A DNA stretch of 64,000 nt from Defluviibacillus sp043739385 (GCA_043739385.1 JAYUED010000166.1:22120-86119), one strand, 5' to 3'; counted from the stretch's first letter, positions 33,062 through 43,492 are shown. Numbers and translations: made by a program. The notes: a model not told the origin generated them from the letters alone.

Positions 33062-35290
33062 TCAGAGCTTGTACACACCACTCAAGCCTACCAGCCAAGT
33101 CCGCCCCATTGCTGGCTCGTAAAACTGCTTGCTGGCTTGATTGACTATGACGGAACCCACATAGTTTTTGTCACCCAGGTTATCCATCCGTGCAAACTCA
33201 CGCAGTGTCCAATTTCCCAACTTTTGCTTGAATGTGACGCGCGCCGCAACAACGCCATAGCCAGGTGCGAACTGCGTGTTCAGATCGTCAGCCGCTACGC
33301 GGCCATTGGCGCGCCATTCCAGGCCGGCTTCGATACCGCCATCGGTTCGGCGCCATGTGAGGTCGGCAAACAGGCTTTGCTTAGGAATACCTGGTAACTG
33401 CTGACCAGCAGCCACGGTTTGCGGCTGGTTGGCAGCGAGTGGTGCGCCAGGCGTGCAAGTGGCGAGGTAGCACGACAAGAACGCGTCGTTGTACACCGCA
33501 TTCAGATAGGTGTAAGCGAGCTGCGTTGTCCAGCCTTTGGCAATGGCGTTAGAGAAGCTCAGCTCAGCGCCGCGCCGTGTGGTGCGGCCCACGTTTTGGA
33601 AGCGTGAACGGCCGCTGGCATTACTGAGTACAGCGATTTCGTCGTTGGTGGTGGCCTGGAACAGGGCGACTTGCCAGCGTCGTCCAGCTGGGGTTTGGGA
33701 CTTCAGGCCCAACTCGACCTGCTGGCTCTGCGAAGCTTTGAGCGTGGTGTTCAGTCCACTGGCGTTCGCGTTGGCGTTGTAGGCTATTTCGTTCAGCGTG
33801 GGCGAGTCAAAGCCTTTGCCCGCGGAGGCGTAGACGTTCATCGTCTCGCTCAGGTTGTAGACCAGGCCCACCATGGGTGTGGTGCCGCCGTAGCTGGTGT
33901 TGCCGCTGTCATTCGGGTTGCCAGCGGTGATGTAGTGGTCGTCCGAATTCACTCGGATGCTCGAATGCCGCAGTCCGGCGTGCAGGCCTAGAGAGGGTAA
34001 CGGCCACCATTCTGCTTGCACATACTGGTCGGCTGAGTTGAGTTTGTTGGTTTCATTGCGGCGAAGCACGCCTTGCACGCCGCAGGTGTAAAGCCGCGAG
34101 ACGCCGTTGACGCACAGCGGATCAGGATTCACGCTGGTGCTGTTTAAAAAGTTGGTGAAGCCACGGCGCTGCTCTGTCATCTGCTCGAAACCCAGACCTA
34201 CGTTGACCATCAACGGGCCGTTGTCAAGGTTGCGCCGCCATGTCCAGCGCATATCTGTGCCGCCGTAGTTCCGGTCGAGATCCACCACACCGCCGGCCGA
34301 GGTAGGTGCGGTTTGGGCGCTAATGGCGGTGGACTGGTATTGCGTCACACCCCGATTTCCGCCGTAGAGCATCAGCTTGAGGGAGTTCTCACTGTCAATG
34401 CGGTGGTTGAGGTCAAGGCCGATTTGGCTTTGCTTGGTGGATTTTCGGGTGTTGAAAGTCAGCGCAGCGGGTGTGACGTTGCGCGGGTTGGCAAGTCCCG
34501 CCAAATCGAGGCCTTGCGCGTCTTTGGCATTGGGCAAGTCCACACGGTTCAGCACGAGCACAGCCTGCGTATCTTGTCCGAGTTTGAAGCCTAGACGGGC
34601 GTTCAAGTTGTCTTTTTGCGCCGCGCTTTGCTGGCGCCAGCCATCAGTGCTGAAGTGCGAGCCGGAAATCACGTAGTTCAGCGAAGGGGTAGAGCCACTT
34701 ATTTTTTCTTCCATCCGGTACGTCTGGTTGCTCCCGCCTGACACTGTCGTTGACAACAAGGTGTCAGGCCCGCCCTCTTCGCTGGTGACGCTGATGACGC
34801 CGCCCGAGGCATTGCCATACAAGGCAGAGAACGGCCCACGCAACACTTCTACCTGTCGTGCTGTAGCCAGATCAATGTGCGACACCTGCCCTTGGCCATC
34901 TGGCGAGTTGCCGGGAATGCCGTCAACAAGAATACGCATCCCTCTCACGCCAAAGGCGGTACGGGCACCAAAGCCTCTGCTGGAAAGCTGTATATCTTGC
35001 GCATAGTTGTTGCGGTTGTTCGCAACCAGCCCCGGTACGCCGCCCAGCAATTCCGACAAGTTGACGTTCCAGCGGGCGCTATCGGGGTTGGGTGTGATGA
35101 CGTTGATAGAAGCGGGAACTTCAAACGCTGTGACCTGACTGCGCATTACGTTGACGATGACTGGGGACAGTGTTGCGTCAGGTGGTGTGGCGTTTTGTGA
35201 CCATGCTGAAGAGCAGGTTGCAGCCAATACTGACAAAGTGATGCGACCTGGAATCAATTGAGATTGAGGTCGCGTTTTTTTTAAAGTCAT
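33062..35290 (-). CDS. TonB-dependent outer-membrane receptor
   Basis: The 742-residue precursor has a signal ending near SSAWSQ, a TonB-box-like stretch before VIVNVMRSQ, a plug domain (QDIQLSSRGFGARTAFGVRGM; VEVLRGPFSALYGNASGGVI) and a 22-strand-type barrel ending WLVGLSGVYKL. Such receptors import iron chelates, vitamin B12 or other large ligands. Nothing local identifies the ligand, and no TonB/ExbB/ExbD or periplasmic transporter is adjacent. ATG 35290 is chosen because GGAG lies 7 nt upstream; ATGs at 35311 and 35341 in frame lack one. No Fur box or cobalamin riboswitch was recognised upstream. Confidence 0.92.
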   Translation of the reverse strand: MTLKKTRPQSQLIPGRITLSVLAATCSSAWSQNATPPDATLSPVIVNVMRSQVTAFEVPASINVITPNPDSARWNVNLSELLGGVPGLVANNRNNYAQDIQLSSRGFGARTAFGVRGMRILVDGIPGNSPDGQGQVSHIDLATARQVEVLRGPFSALYGNASGGVISVTSEEGGPDTLLSTTVSGGSNQTYRMEEKISGSTPSLNYVISGSHFSTDGWRQQSAAQKDNLNARLGFKLGQDTQAVLVLNRVDLPNAKDAQGLDLAGLANPRNVTPAALTFNTRKSTKQSQIGLDLNHRIDSENSLKLMLYGGNRGVTQYQSTAISAQTAPTSAGGVVDLDRNYGGTDMRWTWRRNLDNGPLMVNVGLGFEQMTEQRRGFTNFLNSTSVNPDPLCVNGVSRLYTCGVQGVLRRNETNKLNSADQYVQAEWWPLPSLGLHAGLRHSSIRVNSDDHYITAGNPNDSGNTSYGGTTPMVGLVYNLSETMNVYASAGKGFDSPTLNEIAYNANANASGLNTTLKASQSQQVELGLKSQTPAGRRWQVALFQATTNDEIAVLSNASGRSRFQNVGRTTRRGAELSFSNAIAKGWTTQLAYTYLNAVYNDAFLSCYLATCTPGAPLAANQPQTVAAGQQLPGIPKQSLFADLTWRRTDGGIEAGLEWRANGRVAADDLNTQFAPGYGVVAARVTFKQKLGNWTLREFARMDNLGDKNYVGSVIVNQASKQFYEPAMGRTWLVGLSGVYKL

Positions 35291-35484
35291 GCGTTGCTCC
35301 GTATTGCGCATTGATAATTTTGAGGCCTGAGTGTGCAGCAAACACGCCTATCCCCGCATCAGGCCATAAGGCGTCGTTTTAGTGTTCTAAATCGAGACAG
35401 TTTTACGGCATTGAGCTGCCTTGCACAGGATGTGGTAACTTGTGTGCAGGGTTAAACAGCGCTAAAAACTGAGCAGGCGACGGT

Positions 35485-36813
35485 CTACGCCGCTAAATAC
35501 CTGACCACACCGAGTCCAGCAGCCCGACCACTGGCCAGACTCGCCGTCATCAAATACCCCCCAGTGGGTGCTTCCCAGTCCAGCATCTCGCCTGCGCAGA
35601 ACACGCCGGGAACAGATTTCAGCATTGCCTGGGTGTCCATCGCATCCCATGGGACACCGCCTGCAGTACTAATAGCCTCGTCAATTGGGCGTACAGCTGT
35701 GACGCGAATCGGGACGGCTTTGATCGCGGCGGCCAGTTTGGTCAGATCAGCCATATCTTCTTTGCTCAGCAACTCATGCAAGATGGCGCTTTTAATACCG
35801 TCGAGATTCAGGCGACTCTTGAGGTGACTGCTCATCGAGCGGGAACCGCGTGGATGTTTGACTTCGGCGAGTACGCGTTCCGAGGTCTTGTCGGGGAGTA
35901 AATCGAGATGGAAGGTGGCGCTTCCGGTACGGGTGATCTCATCGCGTAGCAACGCGGACGCGGCGTAAATCAAACTGCCCTCTACGCCATCGACGGTCGC
36001 GACGAATTCGCCTTTGCGGCTGAAGCTTTGGCCTAGGCTGTCGGTAAAGCGGATGGCGACAGATTTGAAGGGCTGACCGGCGAAACGGGTACTGAAATGG
36101 TCGCTCCAACCGGTGGCTACCGCACCGCTAGCGGCATCGACATAACCCACCTCAAAACCGCAGTTGGAAGGCTGAAGCGGCTGCACAGCAACGCCGCGCT
36201 GCTGCAACAACGAGACCCATGCACCGTCAGAACCCAATCTGGCCCAGCTGCCTCCGCCCAGCGCGAGGACGACAGCATCGGCACGGTGAGTGGTCGTGTT
36301 GCTGTTGGTGCTGTTACCGGTATTGCTACCCGAGGTGGTGAATTTCAAACTGCCGTCTTCGGCCCAGCCCGTCCAGCGGTGGCGCATGTGAAAACGCACA
36401 CCGTTGCCCGTACCGGGGTGGCGCAGCCGGTGCAGCCAAGCGCGTAGCAAAGGCGCGGCTTTCATGTCGATAGGAAATACGCGGCCCGAGGTGCCAACGA
36501 AAGTGTCCACGCCCAAACTTTTGGCCCATTCTTTGATCTGCTCAGGGCCAAAGTCGTGCAGCAAGGGCGAAAGTGCCGTTTGCGCTTGCGATGCGGGGCC
36601 GAAGCGGGTCTCAAACAGAGTCAAGGGTTCGGAATGGGTGAGGTTCAACCCACCTTTGCCCGCCAAAAGGAATTTGCGCCCGACGCTGGGCATAGTGTCA
36701 AACAGGTCAACGCTGATACCTGCGTCCATCAGCGTTTGGGCGGCCATCAGGCCTGCGGGCCCCCCGCCAATGACGGTGACAGTTTGGGTGGCTGTAGATT
36801 TTTCAGTGTTCAT
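35485..36813 (-). CDS. HI0933-family FAD-dependent oxidoreductase
   Basis: The 442-residue flavoprotein has an N-terminal dinucleotide fold, VIGGGPAGLMAAQTLMDAG, followed by GRKFLLAGKGGLNLTHSEP, an ALGGGSWARLGSDG middle motif and a C-terminal FCAGEMLDWEAPTGGYL that also contacts FAD. This is the HI0933/YhiN-like family; the substrate is not known. Its start lies 11 nt inside the end of addA, so it is probably translated from the same mRNA. Confidence 0.9.
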   Translation of the reverse strand: MNTEKSTATQTVTVIGGGPAGLMAAQTLMDAGISVDLFDTMPSVGRKFLLAGKGGLNLTHSEPLTLFETRFGPASQAQTALSPLLHDFGPEQIKEWAKSLGVDTFVGTSGRVFPIDMKAAPLLRAWLHRLRHPGTGNGVRFHMRHRWTGWAEDGSLKFTTSGSNTGNSTNSNTTTHRADAVVLALGGGSWARLGSDGAWVSLLQQRGVAVQPLQPSNCGFEVGYVDAASGAVATGWSDHFSTRFAGQPFKSVAIRFTDSLGQSFSRKGEFVATVDGVEGSLIYAASALLRDEITRTGSATFHLDLLPDKTSERVLAEVKHPRGSRSMSSHLKSRLNLDGIKSAILHELLSKEDMADLTKLAAAIKAVPIRVTAVRPIDEAISTAGGVPWDAMDTQAMLKSVPGVFCAGEMLDWEAPTGGYLMTASLASGRAAGLGVVRYLAA

Positions 36814-39800
36814 TCAGTTCAATCAATTCAATCAAGCGGCCTTGCGGCGTTAAAAAGGCAGCTTTAACGCTTTGGCCTGGGGTGTTTTTTTGAACGGCGC
36901 TGCGGTAGCCGTGCAGCTGTGCACGGTATTCAGCGTCGCGCAGTGGGTCGGCTGTGGACTTGTAATCCAGCACCCACCAAGTTTGCGTATCACTGCGTTG
37001 TACCAGACGGTCGATGCGACGTTGCTGACCTGCGATGTTCAAGGGGGCTTCGTTGGCTTGCCATGCGATGAGGTTCACGTCCCACACCCAAGCGGCATCG
37101 CCTTCGCGGATGGCTTGGGCACCGTGGCGAGCTTGGGCAGTTTGGACGGGGCTAAGGTCAAACGCCAGGGCTACGGCGGCAATTTGGGTGCTAGTCCAGA
37201 GGTTAGCGGGCAGGGTTGAAGTCAACGGAAGCCATTCCAGCAAGCGGTGCATGGCTTGTCCGATCCGGGCTTCGGTGTCATCTGGTTTTTTGCTTGCTAT
37301 TGATTCTATAGCAGTCATCGCTGTGAGTGTTTGCAGTGCTTTGGTATGTGGCAGTTCGGGTAATAAAAATACCTTAGTTGTGGGTTCAGAGGGTTCAGCG
37401 GATGCCGTGGTAACACCCGCTGGGGCCGCAGGATCTGCCTCGACATTTACTGCCTTTGTTAGCGGGTGCACCCTCGCCCACCAGCTGCCTACATCAGGCC
37501 GGGCGGGGGTGGCAGACGACAGCACCAGCGTGTGGCGGGCGCGGGTCATGGCGACGTAGAGGGCGTTAAGTTCTTCGCGTTTGCGGGCGGCCTGCTCGGT
37601 GGCGAGAGCCGTGGCATTACACAACGGGGGACGAGTCTCGCCAGCGAGGAAGGTGAAACGGGTGGGTGCTTTTGCCTCGCCTGGCCAATCGACCAGTACC
37701 CCCATGGTTTCAGCCTTCGCTGGCGTGCCGTCGGTGTCGAGCAGCATGACCAGTGGCGCTTCCAGGCCTTTCGCACCGTGGACGGTAAGCAACTGCACCG
37801 CGTGGGCGTTGGCAGTGGTGGGGGCTTTGACGCGCCCGCCTTTGAGGGCACGCACCAGCGCGTAGGGTGTGGCATAGCGGCCTCCATCGAACTCCAGCGC
37901 AGCGGCGAGCAACGAGCGCAGGTTAACGATGACACGCTCGCGGGCCGCCACCGGAGCCGCTGCGGCAAAGCGGGCCAGCACGTCGCCGTGGTGGTAGATG
38001 GCGTGCAGTGCGTCGTGAGGTGGCAGCGTGGCGAGCCAGCCTTGCCATTGAATCAATTGTGCCGATAGCGCAGGCCAATCCTGCACACCGTGCTCTGCTT
38101 TTTGAAGTAACGAGAACCAGGATGGCGTTGTACTGCCGCCCTTATCGCCTTTGCTGCCCTTTTTAGCTTCTCTGGCCAGCAGCGCCAAGCCGATCAGATC
38201 ATCATCATTACAGCCAAACAACGGCGATTTGAGCGCCTGTGCCAGCGCCAGATCGTTGGTGGGTGACAGCAATGCGTCGAGCAGTGCAACGATGTCTTTT
38301 ACCTCGGGCGCATCGCCTAGCTGGTTTTTTTCAGGTTGCAACGCGGGGATATGCAGGCGGCGTAACTCGTCTTGCATCAGCGTGAGCGCAGCGCGCTTGC
38401 GGGCCAGTACCATGATCTGCTGGGGCGCTAACGGGTTACCTGCTTCCGCCATACGGGTTGCCAACCACGCCGCAGCTTGGCGGCATTCAAGCGTACCGCG
38501 GGTTTCTTCGGGAACTTCACGCGGGGTGCTGAGACTGTCCCGCCAGCGCGTGATGTCAGCATCGTCGTCACTGCCTTTGCCCGCATCGGTGGCAATAGCA
38601 GGCAGACTGAGCACCGCGCCGGTGAATGTGGAATCGGTGGTGTGCGTGCGGAAGTCGGCGTAGTCACCGACATCCTGCGCGGCGAGCATCACTGTGTTGA
38701 CGGTATCGACCACCTGAGTGGCATTACGCCGGGTGTGATCGCAGCTGAGCAAATCGCCCTGCAAACCTTCGCAGACATAGGCTTGCGCGGCCAGAAATAC
38801 CTGTGGTTCAGCACGGCGGAAGCGGTAAATGCTTTGCTTGGGGTCGCCCACGATAAATACGCGGGGTGCCTCACCACTGCCGCTGCCCGCGTAGCTGCTG
38901 AGCCACGCGAATAAAGCTTGCCATTGCAATGGACTGGTGTCCTGAAACTCGTCAATCATCAGATGCCGAATGTTGGCGTCCAGGCGCTGCTGGAGCCAAC
39001 CGCTCAGTTCGGAATGGGCGAGCATGGCTTGGGCTGCGCGTTCCACGTCGTTCATGTCGATCCAGCCGCGCTCGCGCTTCAGGGCGGTAAAAGCTGTCAA
39101 CAACACGCGGGTCAGGCGGGCCATGCGCTGCTGATGCGCCCAAGCCTGGGTCTGCGTACGGGCGCTTTGCAGGGTGACGGCCAAGTCTTGGGCAATGCGC
39201 ACCTGATCGATATTAGGAACTTTCTCGCTGAATTTTCGTGGTGTACCTTGCGCTGTCAATAAGGCGGACAGGGCGGCATCGAAGTCTCTGGCGGTGAGCG
39301 CTTGTTCCAGCTTCGAGCCAAAGGCGGCGAAGCTGACGGCGCTGGCACGGCCCAGGTTAGAGGCTGCGGCATCGAACTCAGCACGGTAAACGCCACCGGG
39401 AGCCAGCGCGTCTTCAAGTGCAGCAAGTCCAGCCAAAGCCGGGAAGAGCTGGTCTGCGGTTTGGACGGAAGCATCCACCACACCGTTGGCATCGGCCAGG
39501 GTGAATTCCACACGTTTGCTCAAGGCGGAGGCAAGTGCCCGCAGGGTTTGAAAGCGACCATGGGCTTCAACAGTGGCTGTGAAATCGGCCAGCAGCGTGG
39601 CGTCTTGTGTGAGCGTTTCGAAAAAGCGGGGCCAGACTTGACGAATGGCGTCGGTGTCGTCTTCCAGCAGTTCGTAGACGCTGGGCAAATTGAGGTCTTG
39701 GAGCAACGCCAATGGGGCGGTGCGCAGCAGAGACGCAAACCAGCTGTGAAAGGTGCGAATTTGCACGGGTCGGCCTGCTTCGAGCACGGTTCGGTATAAG

Positions 39801-40195
39801 TTTTGTAGCGCGTTGACAGCGTCTGCTGTGCGCATACCGCCTTTTTGCTCTGAAAAACCGCGTGCTCTCAGTTCGGCGATTAATTTTTCAGGTGATGCGT
39901 TTGCGAACTCGGCCAGCCACTCGTTCAGGCGCTGGCGCATCTCACCTGCGGCTTTTTTGGTGAAGGTGATGGCGAGGATTTCATGGGGTTGAAGGGGGGC
40001 CTTATCGGCCCTGCCCTGCCCGCCTTCCAACAAAGCCCGCAGGATGCGGGACACCAGCATCCATGTTTTTCCAGCGCCTGCGCAGGCCTGTACGGTGACG
40101 CTGCGGCGTGGGTCACAGGCAATTGCATAAAACGCCTCTGCGGTAACGGGATGGCCGTTGTGCTGGTAAGCCGGTGTGTTGTTACCTGTTGTCAT
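36803..40195 (-). CDS. addA: UvrD-family helicase-nuclease, AddA-like
   Basis: AddA works with AddB to resect double-strand breaks for RecA. The 1130-residue protein has helicase motif I VQACAGAGKTWML, motif II IDEFQDTSPLQW, motif III FIVGDPKQSIYRFRRA and a motif V/VI region VHGAKGLEAPLV with ALYVAMTRARHTLVL. The C-terminal nuclease domain carries WVLDYKSTAD and AQLHGYRSAV. ATG 40195 overlaps the stop of the upstream nuclease gene (ATGA). The order addB-addA next to trxA-rho is common in this group. Assignment as AddA rather than a lone RecB-like helicase rests on the partner gene. Confidence 0.9.
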   Translation of the reverse strand: MTTGNNTPAYQHNGHPVTAEAFYAIACDPRRSVTVQACAGAGKTWMLVSRILRALLEGGQGRADKAPLQPHEILAITFTKKAAGEMRQRLNEWLAEFANASPEKLIAELRARGFSEQKGGMRTADAVNALQNLYRTVLEAGRPVQIRTFHSWFASLLRTAPLALLQDLNLPSVYELLEDDTDAIRQVWPRFFETLTQDATLLADFTATVEAHGRFQTLRALASALSKRVEFTLADANGVVDASVQTADQLFPALAGLAALEDALAPGGVYRAEFDAAASNLGRASAVSFAAFGSKLEQALTARDFDAALSALLTAQGTPRKFSEKVPNIDQVRIAQDLAVTLQSARTQTQAWAHQQRMARLTRVLLTAFTALKRERGWIDMNDVERAAQAMLAHSELSGWLQQRLDANIRHLMIDEFQDTSPLQWQALFAWLSSYAGSGSGEAPRVFIVGDPKQSIYRFRRAEPQVFLAAQAYVCEGLQGDLLSCDHTRRNATQVVDTVNTVMLAAQDVGDYADFRTHTTDSTFTGAVLSLPAIATDAGKGSDDDADITRWRDSLSTPREVPEETRGTLECRQAAAWLATRMAEAGNPLAPQQIMVLARKRAALTLMQDELRRLHIPALQPEKNQLGDAPEVKDIVALLDALLSPTNDLALAQALKSPLFGCNDDDLIGLALLAREAKKGSKGDKGGSTTPSWFSLLQKAEHGVQDWPALSAQLIQWQGWLATLPPHDALHAIYHHGDVLARFAAAAPVAARERVIVNLRSLLAAALEFDGGRYATPYALVRALKGGRVKAPTTANAHAVQLLTVHGAKGLEAPLVMLLDTDGTPAKAETMGVLVDWPGEAKAPTRFTFLAGETRPPLCNATALATEQAARKREELNALYVAMTRARHTLVLSSATPARPDVGSWWARVHPLTKAVNVEADPAAPAGVTTASAEPSEPTTKVFLLPELPHTKALQTLTAMTAIESIASKKPDDTEARIGQAMHRLLEWLPLTSTLPANLWTSTQIAAVALAFDLSPVQTAQARHGAQAIREGDAAWVWDVNLIAWQANEAPLNIAGQQRRIDRLVQRSDTQTWWVLDYKSTADPLRDAEYRAQLHGYRSAVQKNTPGQSVKAAFLTPQGRLIELIELNEH

Positions 40196-42975
40196 ACCGT
40201 TTGCTCCCAGAAATCTTTGCGGCAAAGGCCACGGGCGGCGCAGTAGTCGCAGGCGACGCCCTCACCAAGCGCGGCCAAGACGGCCCCATTTGCTATGCGC
40301 TGCATGTCGTCCAGAATGCCTGTAATCAGGGTGTCACGGGTGTCCACAACGTCGGCTTGCTCGATCAACTGGGTACCGTCTTTTTCGTTCAGGTTGAGGT
40401 AGGCCGCACGAAGGCTGTCATCAGGCAGCAGTGCTGCGTAGAAGGCGATTTGGGTGTCTTCCAAGGGATTTTTCAGGCGCTCTTTGGTTTTGATGGGGGA
40501 TTCGGTTTTGTAGTCGAGCAAAAACGCGGGTGCGTCTTGGGTGGATGCGCTGGCATCAATGCGGTCAATGCGGCCTATCAACGTAATCGGGCCTAAGCCC
40601 ATTTCATGCCAGGTTTCAGCGCTGACGAAGTGAGCGCCGGTGGCTTCAAACTCTGCCAGCCAGTCAAGGTAGCCATCGCGCAGACGGGGCCAGGCGGCTT
40701 GGTAGGGCAGGAATTCGCCGGCGCTGAATTTGCGCCGCTCACTCACAGCCTCAGCGCACTGGTCGAGCAGCGTGCGACGGGTGGGCAAATCAGCAGGTAA
40801 ATTGGCAGGTAATGCCATTGCTTGATGAAAGTCTTTCAGCACCTCGTGCAGCCAGTCACCGAAATCGCGCTTCTCTAATTCGGAATCCAACTCGCTGGCT
40901 TCCTTCAAACCCAGTTGGCGCAGGGCGAAAAAGCGGTAGGGGCAGTGGCGCAAATCCTCGTAAGCACTGGCGGAAAGGCGCGTTACGGGCACCGTTTGGC
41001 CCCGTGGGCGAGGTTGAAGCGTCGGGGCTGCGGTGATGGCACGGTGATTTAAAGCGTTCAGGCCTGGTGTGCGGTCTTCGTCTTCATGGATAGCCACTTT
41101 ATTCATAGCATGCCCTGAAGGTTGTGCCAATAAATGCAGTTGCAGTAAGGGGCTGGGCAGCAGGGTTTCGCCACCACTGTCGGTCTTGCGGTAGAGCAGA
41201 TCAACGCGCTGGCACTGCAGGGCCTGCTGCCACGCAGCGCGCAGCATGGCGGCACCCTCTTCGCGGGTTGGCAGACCAAGTGCAATGCGCTCTGGGCCCG
41301 TCCAACTTCCAGGCAGCTCGGGCGAAGGACTGAGGCGCACTTCGTCGCAAGCAGGCAGCACGACAGCATAAAAGGGACGTGCCAAAAGTTGGCTCAGGGG
41401 CAGGATGACGACATGGCTGTCGCCCACCGATGGGGGTAGGTAGCTGGACGCCTCCAGCGCATGGCGCACCCAAGCAATGAATTCGTCCAAGCGCATTCGC
41501 CTGGAAGCGAGCGGCCAATCTCTTAACGCCGTCTGGGCGGCGTCGCTCAGGTGCAAGGCGGTGATGAGCTCTTTGGCCGCGCTTTCTTGCTGCATCAGGG
41601 GCCAGACCCCGCTGATTTGCAGGTGTGTCACCACGTCAACCCACCATTGGCGCAGTGGGCGCGGGGACTGCATCAGGGCGAGTTGCTGCTGCAAACCTTG
41701 GACAAAGGCGATGAGTTCGTCGGGCGGTGCAACCTCATCCTCTGTCGAAAATTTGGCCGTTTTACGCGCCAGCACAGACAACACCGACATATCGCGGTCA
41801 CGCCACAAGGTACAGCGGGCTTGTCGGAGCAGGTTTTCCAAGCGACCGACCAGCGGCTCAGGGAAAGCGGGTGAGTTTTTCAGCCAGTCCAGCACCGCGT
41901 CGCTGCTCGCTTGCCATCCACAGGCTTGGAGCTGCGTCATCAACGTGGCGGCGGCGCGGGTTGTCGAGAGCGTCCAGCCGGTTTCGTCGCGAATCGACAG
42001 GCCATGGGTTTCCAGCATGGCGCGTACGCGGCGGGTAAGCGTGCGATCGGTAGCGATAAAGGCTATGGGGGGCAGCTTATCCCCTGAGTCCTCTGAGCTC
42101 GCTAATTCGCGGGTTTCCACATGACGCAGCACGCAGGCGGCGGCCCACAGTGCTTCCTCCTCAAAATCCAGCGCAGCATGGGTGTTGATAGCGCCTTGAG
42201 GGGCTGTAGCGACCAGGGGCATGTGGACGGCTTTGTCACCAAACTGCGCGGCTAAGGCCTCAGAGAGTGGGTCGTCTTGAAATCCCTTGAGGACGATGAG
42301 GCAGTCCACGTTAGACATTAACTTTAAGGATGCACCCTCCCCACTTGCCCAAAGCACATCGGTGGCATAAGACGAGCTGGAGGCCCACACCAGCGCCACA
42401 CGCGTTACGGCGGACTCCATGCGCAGGGCTTGCACCGGTGGGGCATTGGTCGTATTGAGTTCATCGAGCGCTACCCGCACACCAGCGGCCCAGGTCAGAC
42501 GCTCGCTGGGGGGCACGGCTGCGGCACGGCCAGCCATTGGGCCACAGGCTTGCAGCAGACGCGGCATCAAATCAACGTCAGTATCGTTGTCGGTATTGGT
42601 AAAACCTGTGCGCTCCAGCAGGCTTCGGGCTGTCAGGCTGTCAAGCGCGGCGTCAAAGCGGTAGTCATCCCCCAGCACGTCATTGTGTTGCGCAGGTGAC
42701 AGCGTACCTGCCTCAGCACCGAGCGCAAGCGCCCAGTTTTTTGTGGTCTCGAACCTGGGAGAAAAGCCATCAGGCCAGGCTTGCGCCCAGAGTCGGTTGA
42801 CAAGCGCCAGCAGCTGGCCATAGGGCAGCAGCACAACGACACGAGAGGGATGAAGACCTCGCTGCGCGATTTCTGCGGCGATGCGGGTCAGCAACCCGCC
42901 TTCAGTGGACAACCACACCGTGCTGTTTATAAGGGAGTCTGTACGGGAATCCAACGGATTTTCTATCGAAGTCAT
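40192..42975 (-). CDS. addB: PD-(D/E)XK exonuclease, AddB-like
   Basis: The 927-residue partner of AddA has a degenerate helicase-like N-terminal part and a C-terminal RecB-type nuclease: FLLDYKTESPIK holds the Asp and Lys, and LEDTQIAFYAALL the following Gln-x-x-x-Tyr. Four cysteines are placed as in Fe-S AddB proteins: one in HCPYRF before the nuclease and three in CDYCAARGLC after it. The Fe-S cluster is therefore predicted to be intact. No start problem: ATG 42975 begins MTSIENPLDS. Its stop overlaps the addA start by four nucleotides. Confidence 0.88.
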   Translation of the reverse strand: MTSIENPLDSRTDSLINSTVWLSTEGGLLTRIAAEIAQRGLHPSRVVVLLPYGQLLALVNRLWAQAWPDGFSPRFETTKNWALALGAEAGTLSPAQHNDVLGDDYRFDAALDSLTARSLLERTGFTNTDNDTDVDLMPRLLQACGPMAGRAAAVPPSERLTWAAGVRVALDELNTTNAPPVQALRMESAVTRVALVWASSSSYATDVLWASGEGASLKLMSNVDCLIVLKGFQDDPLSEALAAQFGDKAVHMPLVATAPQGAINTHAALDFEEEALWAAACVLRHVETRELASSEDSGDKLPPIAFIATDRTLTRRVRAMLETHGLSIRDETGWTLSTTRAAATLMTQLQACGWQASSDAVLDWLKNSPAFPEPLVGRLENLLRQARCTLWRDRDMSVLSVLARKTAKFSTEDEVAPPDELIAFVQGLQQQLALMQSPRPLRQWWVDVVTHLQISGVWPLMQQESAAKELITALHLSDAAQTALRDWPLASRRMRLDEFIAWVRHALEASSYLPPSVGDSHVVILPLSQLLARPFYAVVLPACDEVRLSPSPELPGSWTGPERIALGLPTREEGAAMLRAAWQQALQCQRVDLLYRKTDSGGETLLPSPLLQLHLLAQPSGHAMNKVAIHEDEDRTPGLNALNHRAITAAPTLQPRPRGQTVPVTRLSASAYEDLRHCPYRFFALRQLGLKEASELDSELEKRDFGDWLHEVLKDFHQAMALPANLPADLPTRRTLLDQCAEAVSERRKFSAGEFLPYQAAWPRLRDGYLDWLAEFEATGAHFVSAETWHEMGLGPITLIGRIDRIDASASTQDAPAFLLDYKTESPIKTKERLKNPLEDTQIAFYAALLPDDSLRAAYLNLNEKDGTQLIEQADVVDTRDTLITGILDDMQRIANGAVLAALGEGVACDYCAARGLCRKDFWEQTV

Positions 42976-43117
42976 AGCCTGATGCTACAGGCTCACCAGG
43001 GGCTGTAGCCCTTGCTTTCTGTCACAATGTCTCCAGTTTTTATCCAGAGTAAACCACACGCATAAAGTGGCCTCTGTTCCGCTCAGAACCTCACAGACCC
43101 AACGCCGAAAGATCACC

Positions 43118-43450
43118 ATGGCTAACGAACTCATCAAACACACGACTGACGCTACCTTTGACGCGGATGTCCTGAAATCTGCCCAACCTGTTTTGGTGGA
43201 CTACTGGGCTGAGTGGTGCGGCCCTTGCAAAATGATTGCGCCTATCCTTGACGAAGTGGCTACCAGCTATGCAGGCAAGTTGCAAATCGCCAAGATGAAT
43301 GTAGACGACAACCGCGATATTCCCGCTAAATACGGCATCCGTGGCATTCCTACGCTAATGTTGTTCAAGGGGGGTGAGTTGGCAGCCACCAAAGTGGGCG
43401 CACTGAGCAAGGCGCAATTGACCGCTTTCATTGACCAGCAATTGGTTTAA
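43118..43450 (+). CDS. trxA: Thioredoxin
   Basis: The 110-residue protein has the active site AEWCGPCKM and the cis-Pro loop GIRGIPTLMLF, standard for thioredoxin 1. ATG 43118 gives the normal length; the frame opens at 43067. It is divergent from addB. A perfect hairpin follows its stop, and rho comes 281 bp later, the usual trxA-rho order in proteobacteria. Confidence 0.97.
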   Translation: MANELIKHTTDATFDADVLKSAQPVLVDYWAEWCGPCKMIAPILDEVATSYAGKLQIAKMNVDDNRDIPAKYGIRGIPTLMLFKGGELAATKVGALSKAQLTAFIDQQLV

Positions 43451-43461
43451 GTCATTCATCC

Positions 43462-43492
43462 AAAACTGAAGAACTTAACGTTCTTCAGTTTT
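43462..43492 (+). terminator. Terminator after trxA
   Basis: Thirteen-base-pair perfect arms, AAAACTGAAGAAC and GTTCTTCAGTTTT, flank a 5-nt loop beginning 12 nt after the trxA stop. The T run is only four long. Confidence 0.75.

Noticed and set aside
35291..35484. Possible riboswitch (cobalamin or TPP) upstream of the TonB-dependent receptor
   Set aside because: The conserved B12-box and TPP core sequences are not found on the minus strand; only scattered partial matches.
36872..42999. Many long open frames on the plus strand across addA and addB
   Set aside because: They are antisense to clearly conserved genes and lack family resemblance and ribosome binding sites.
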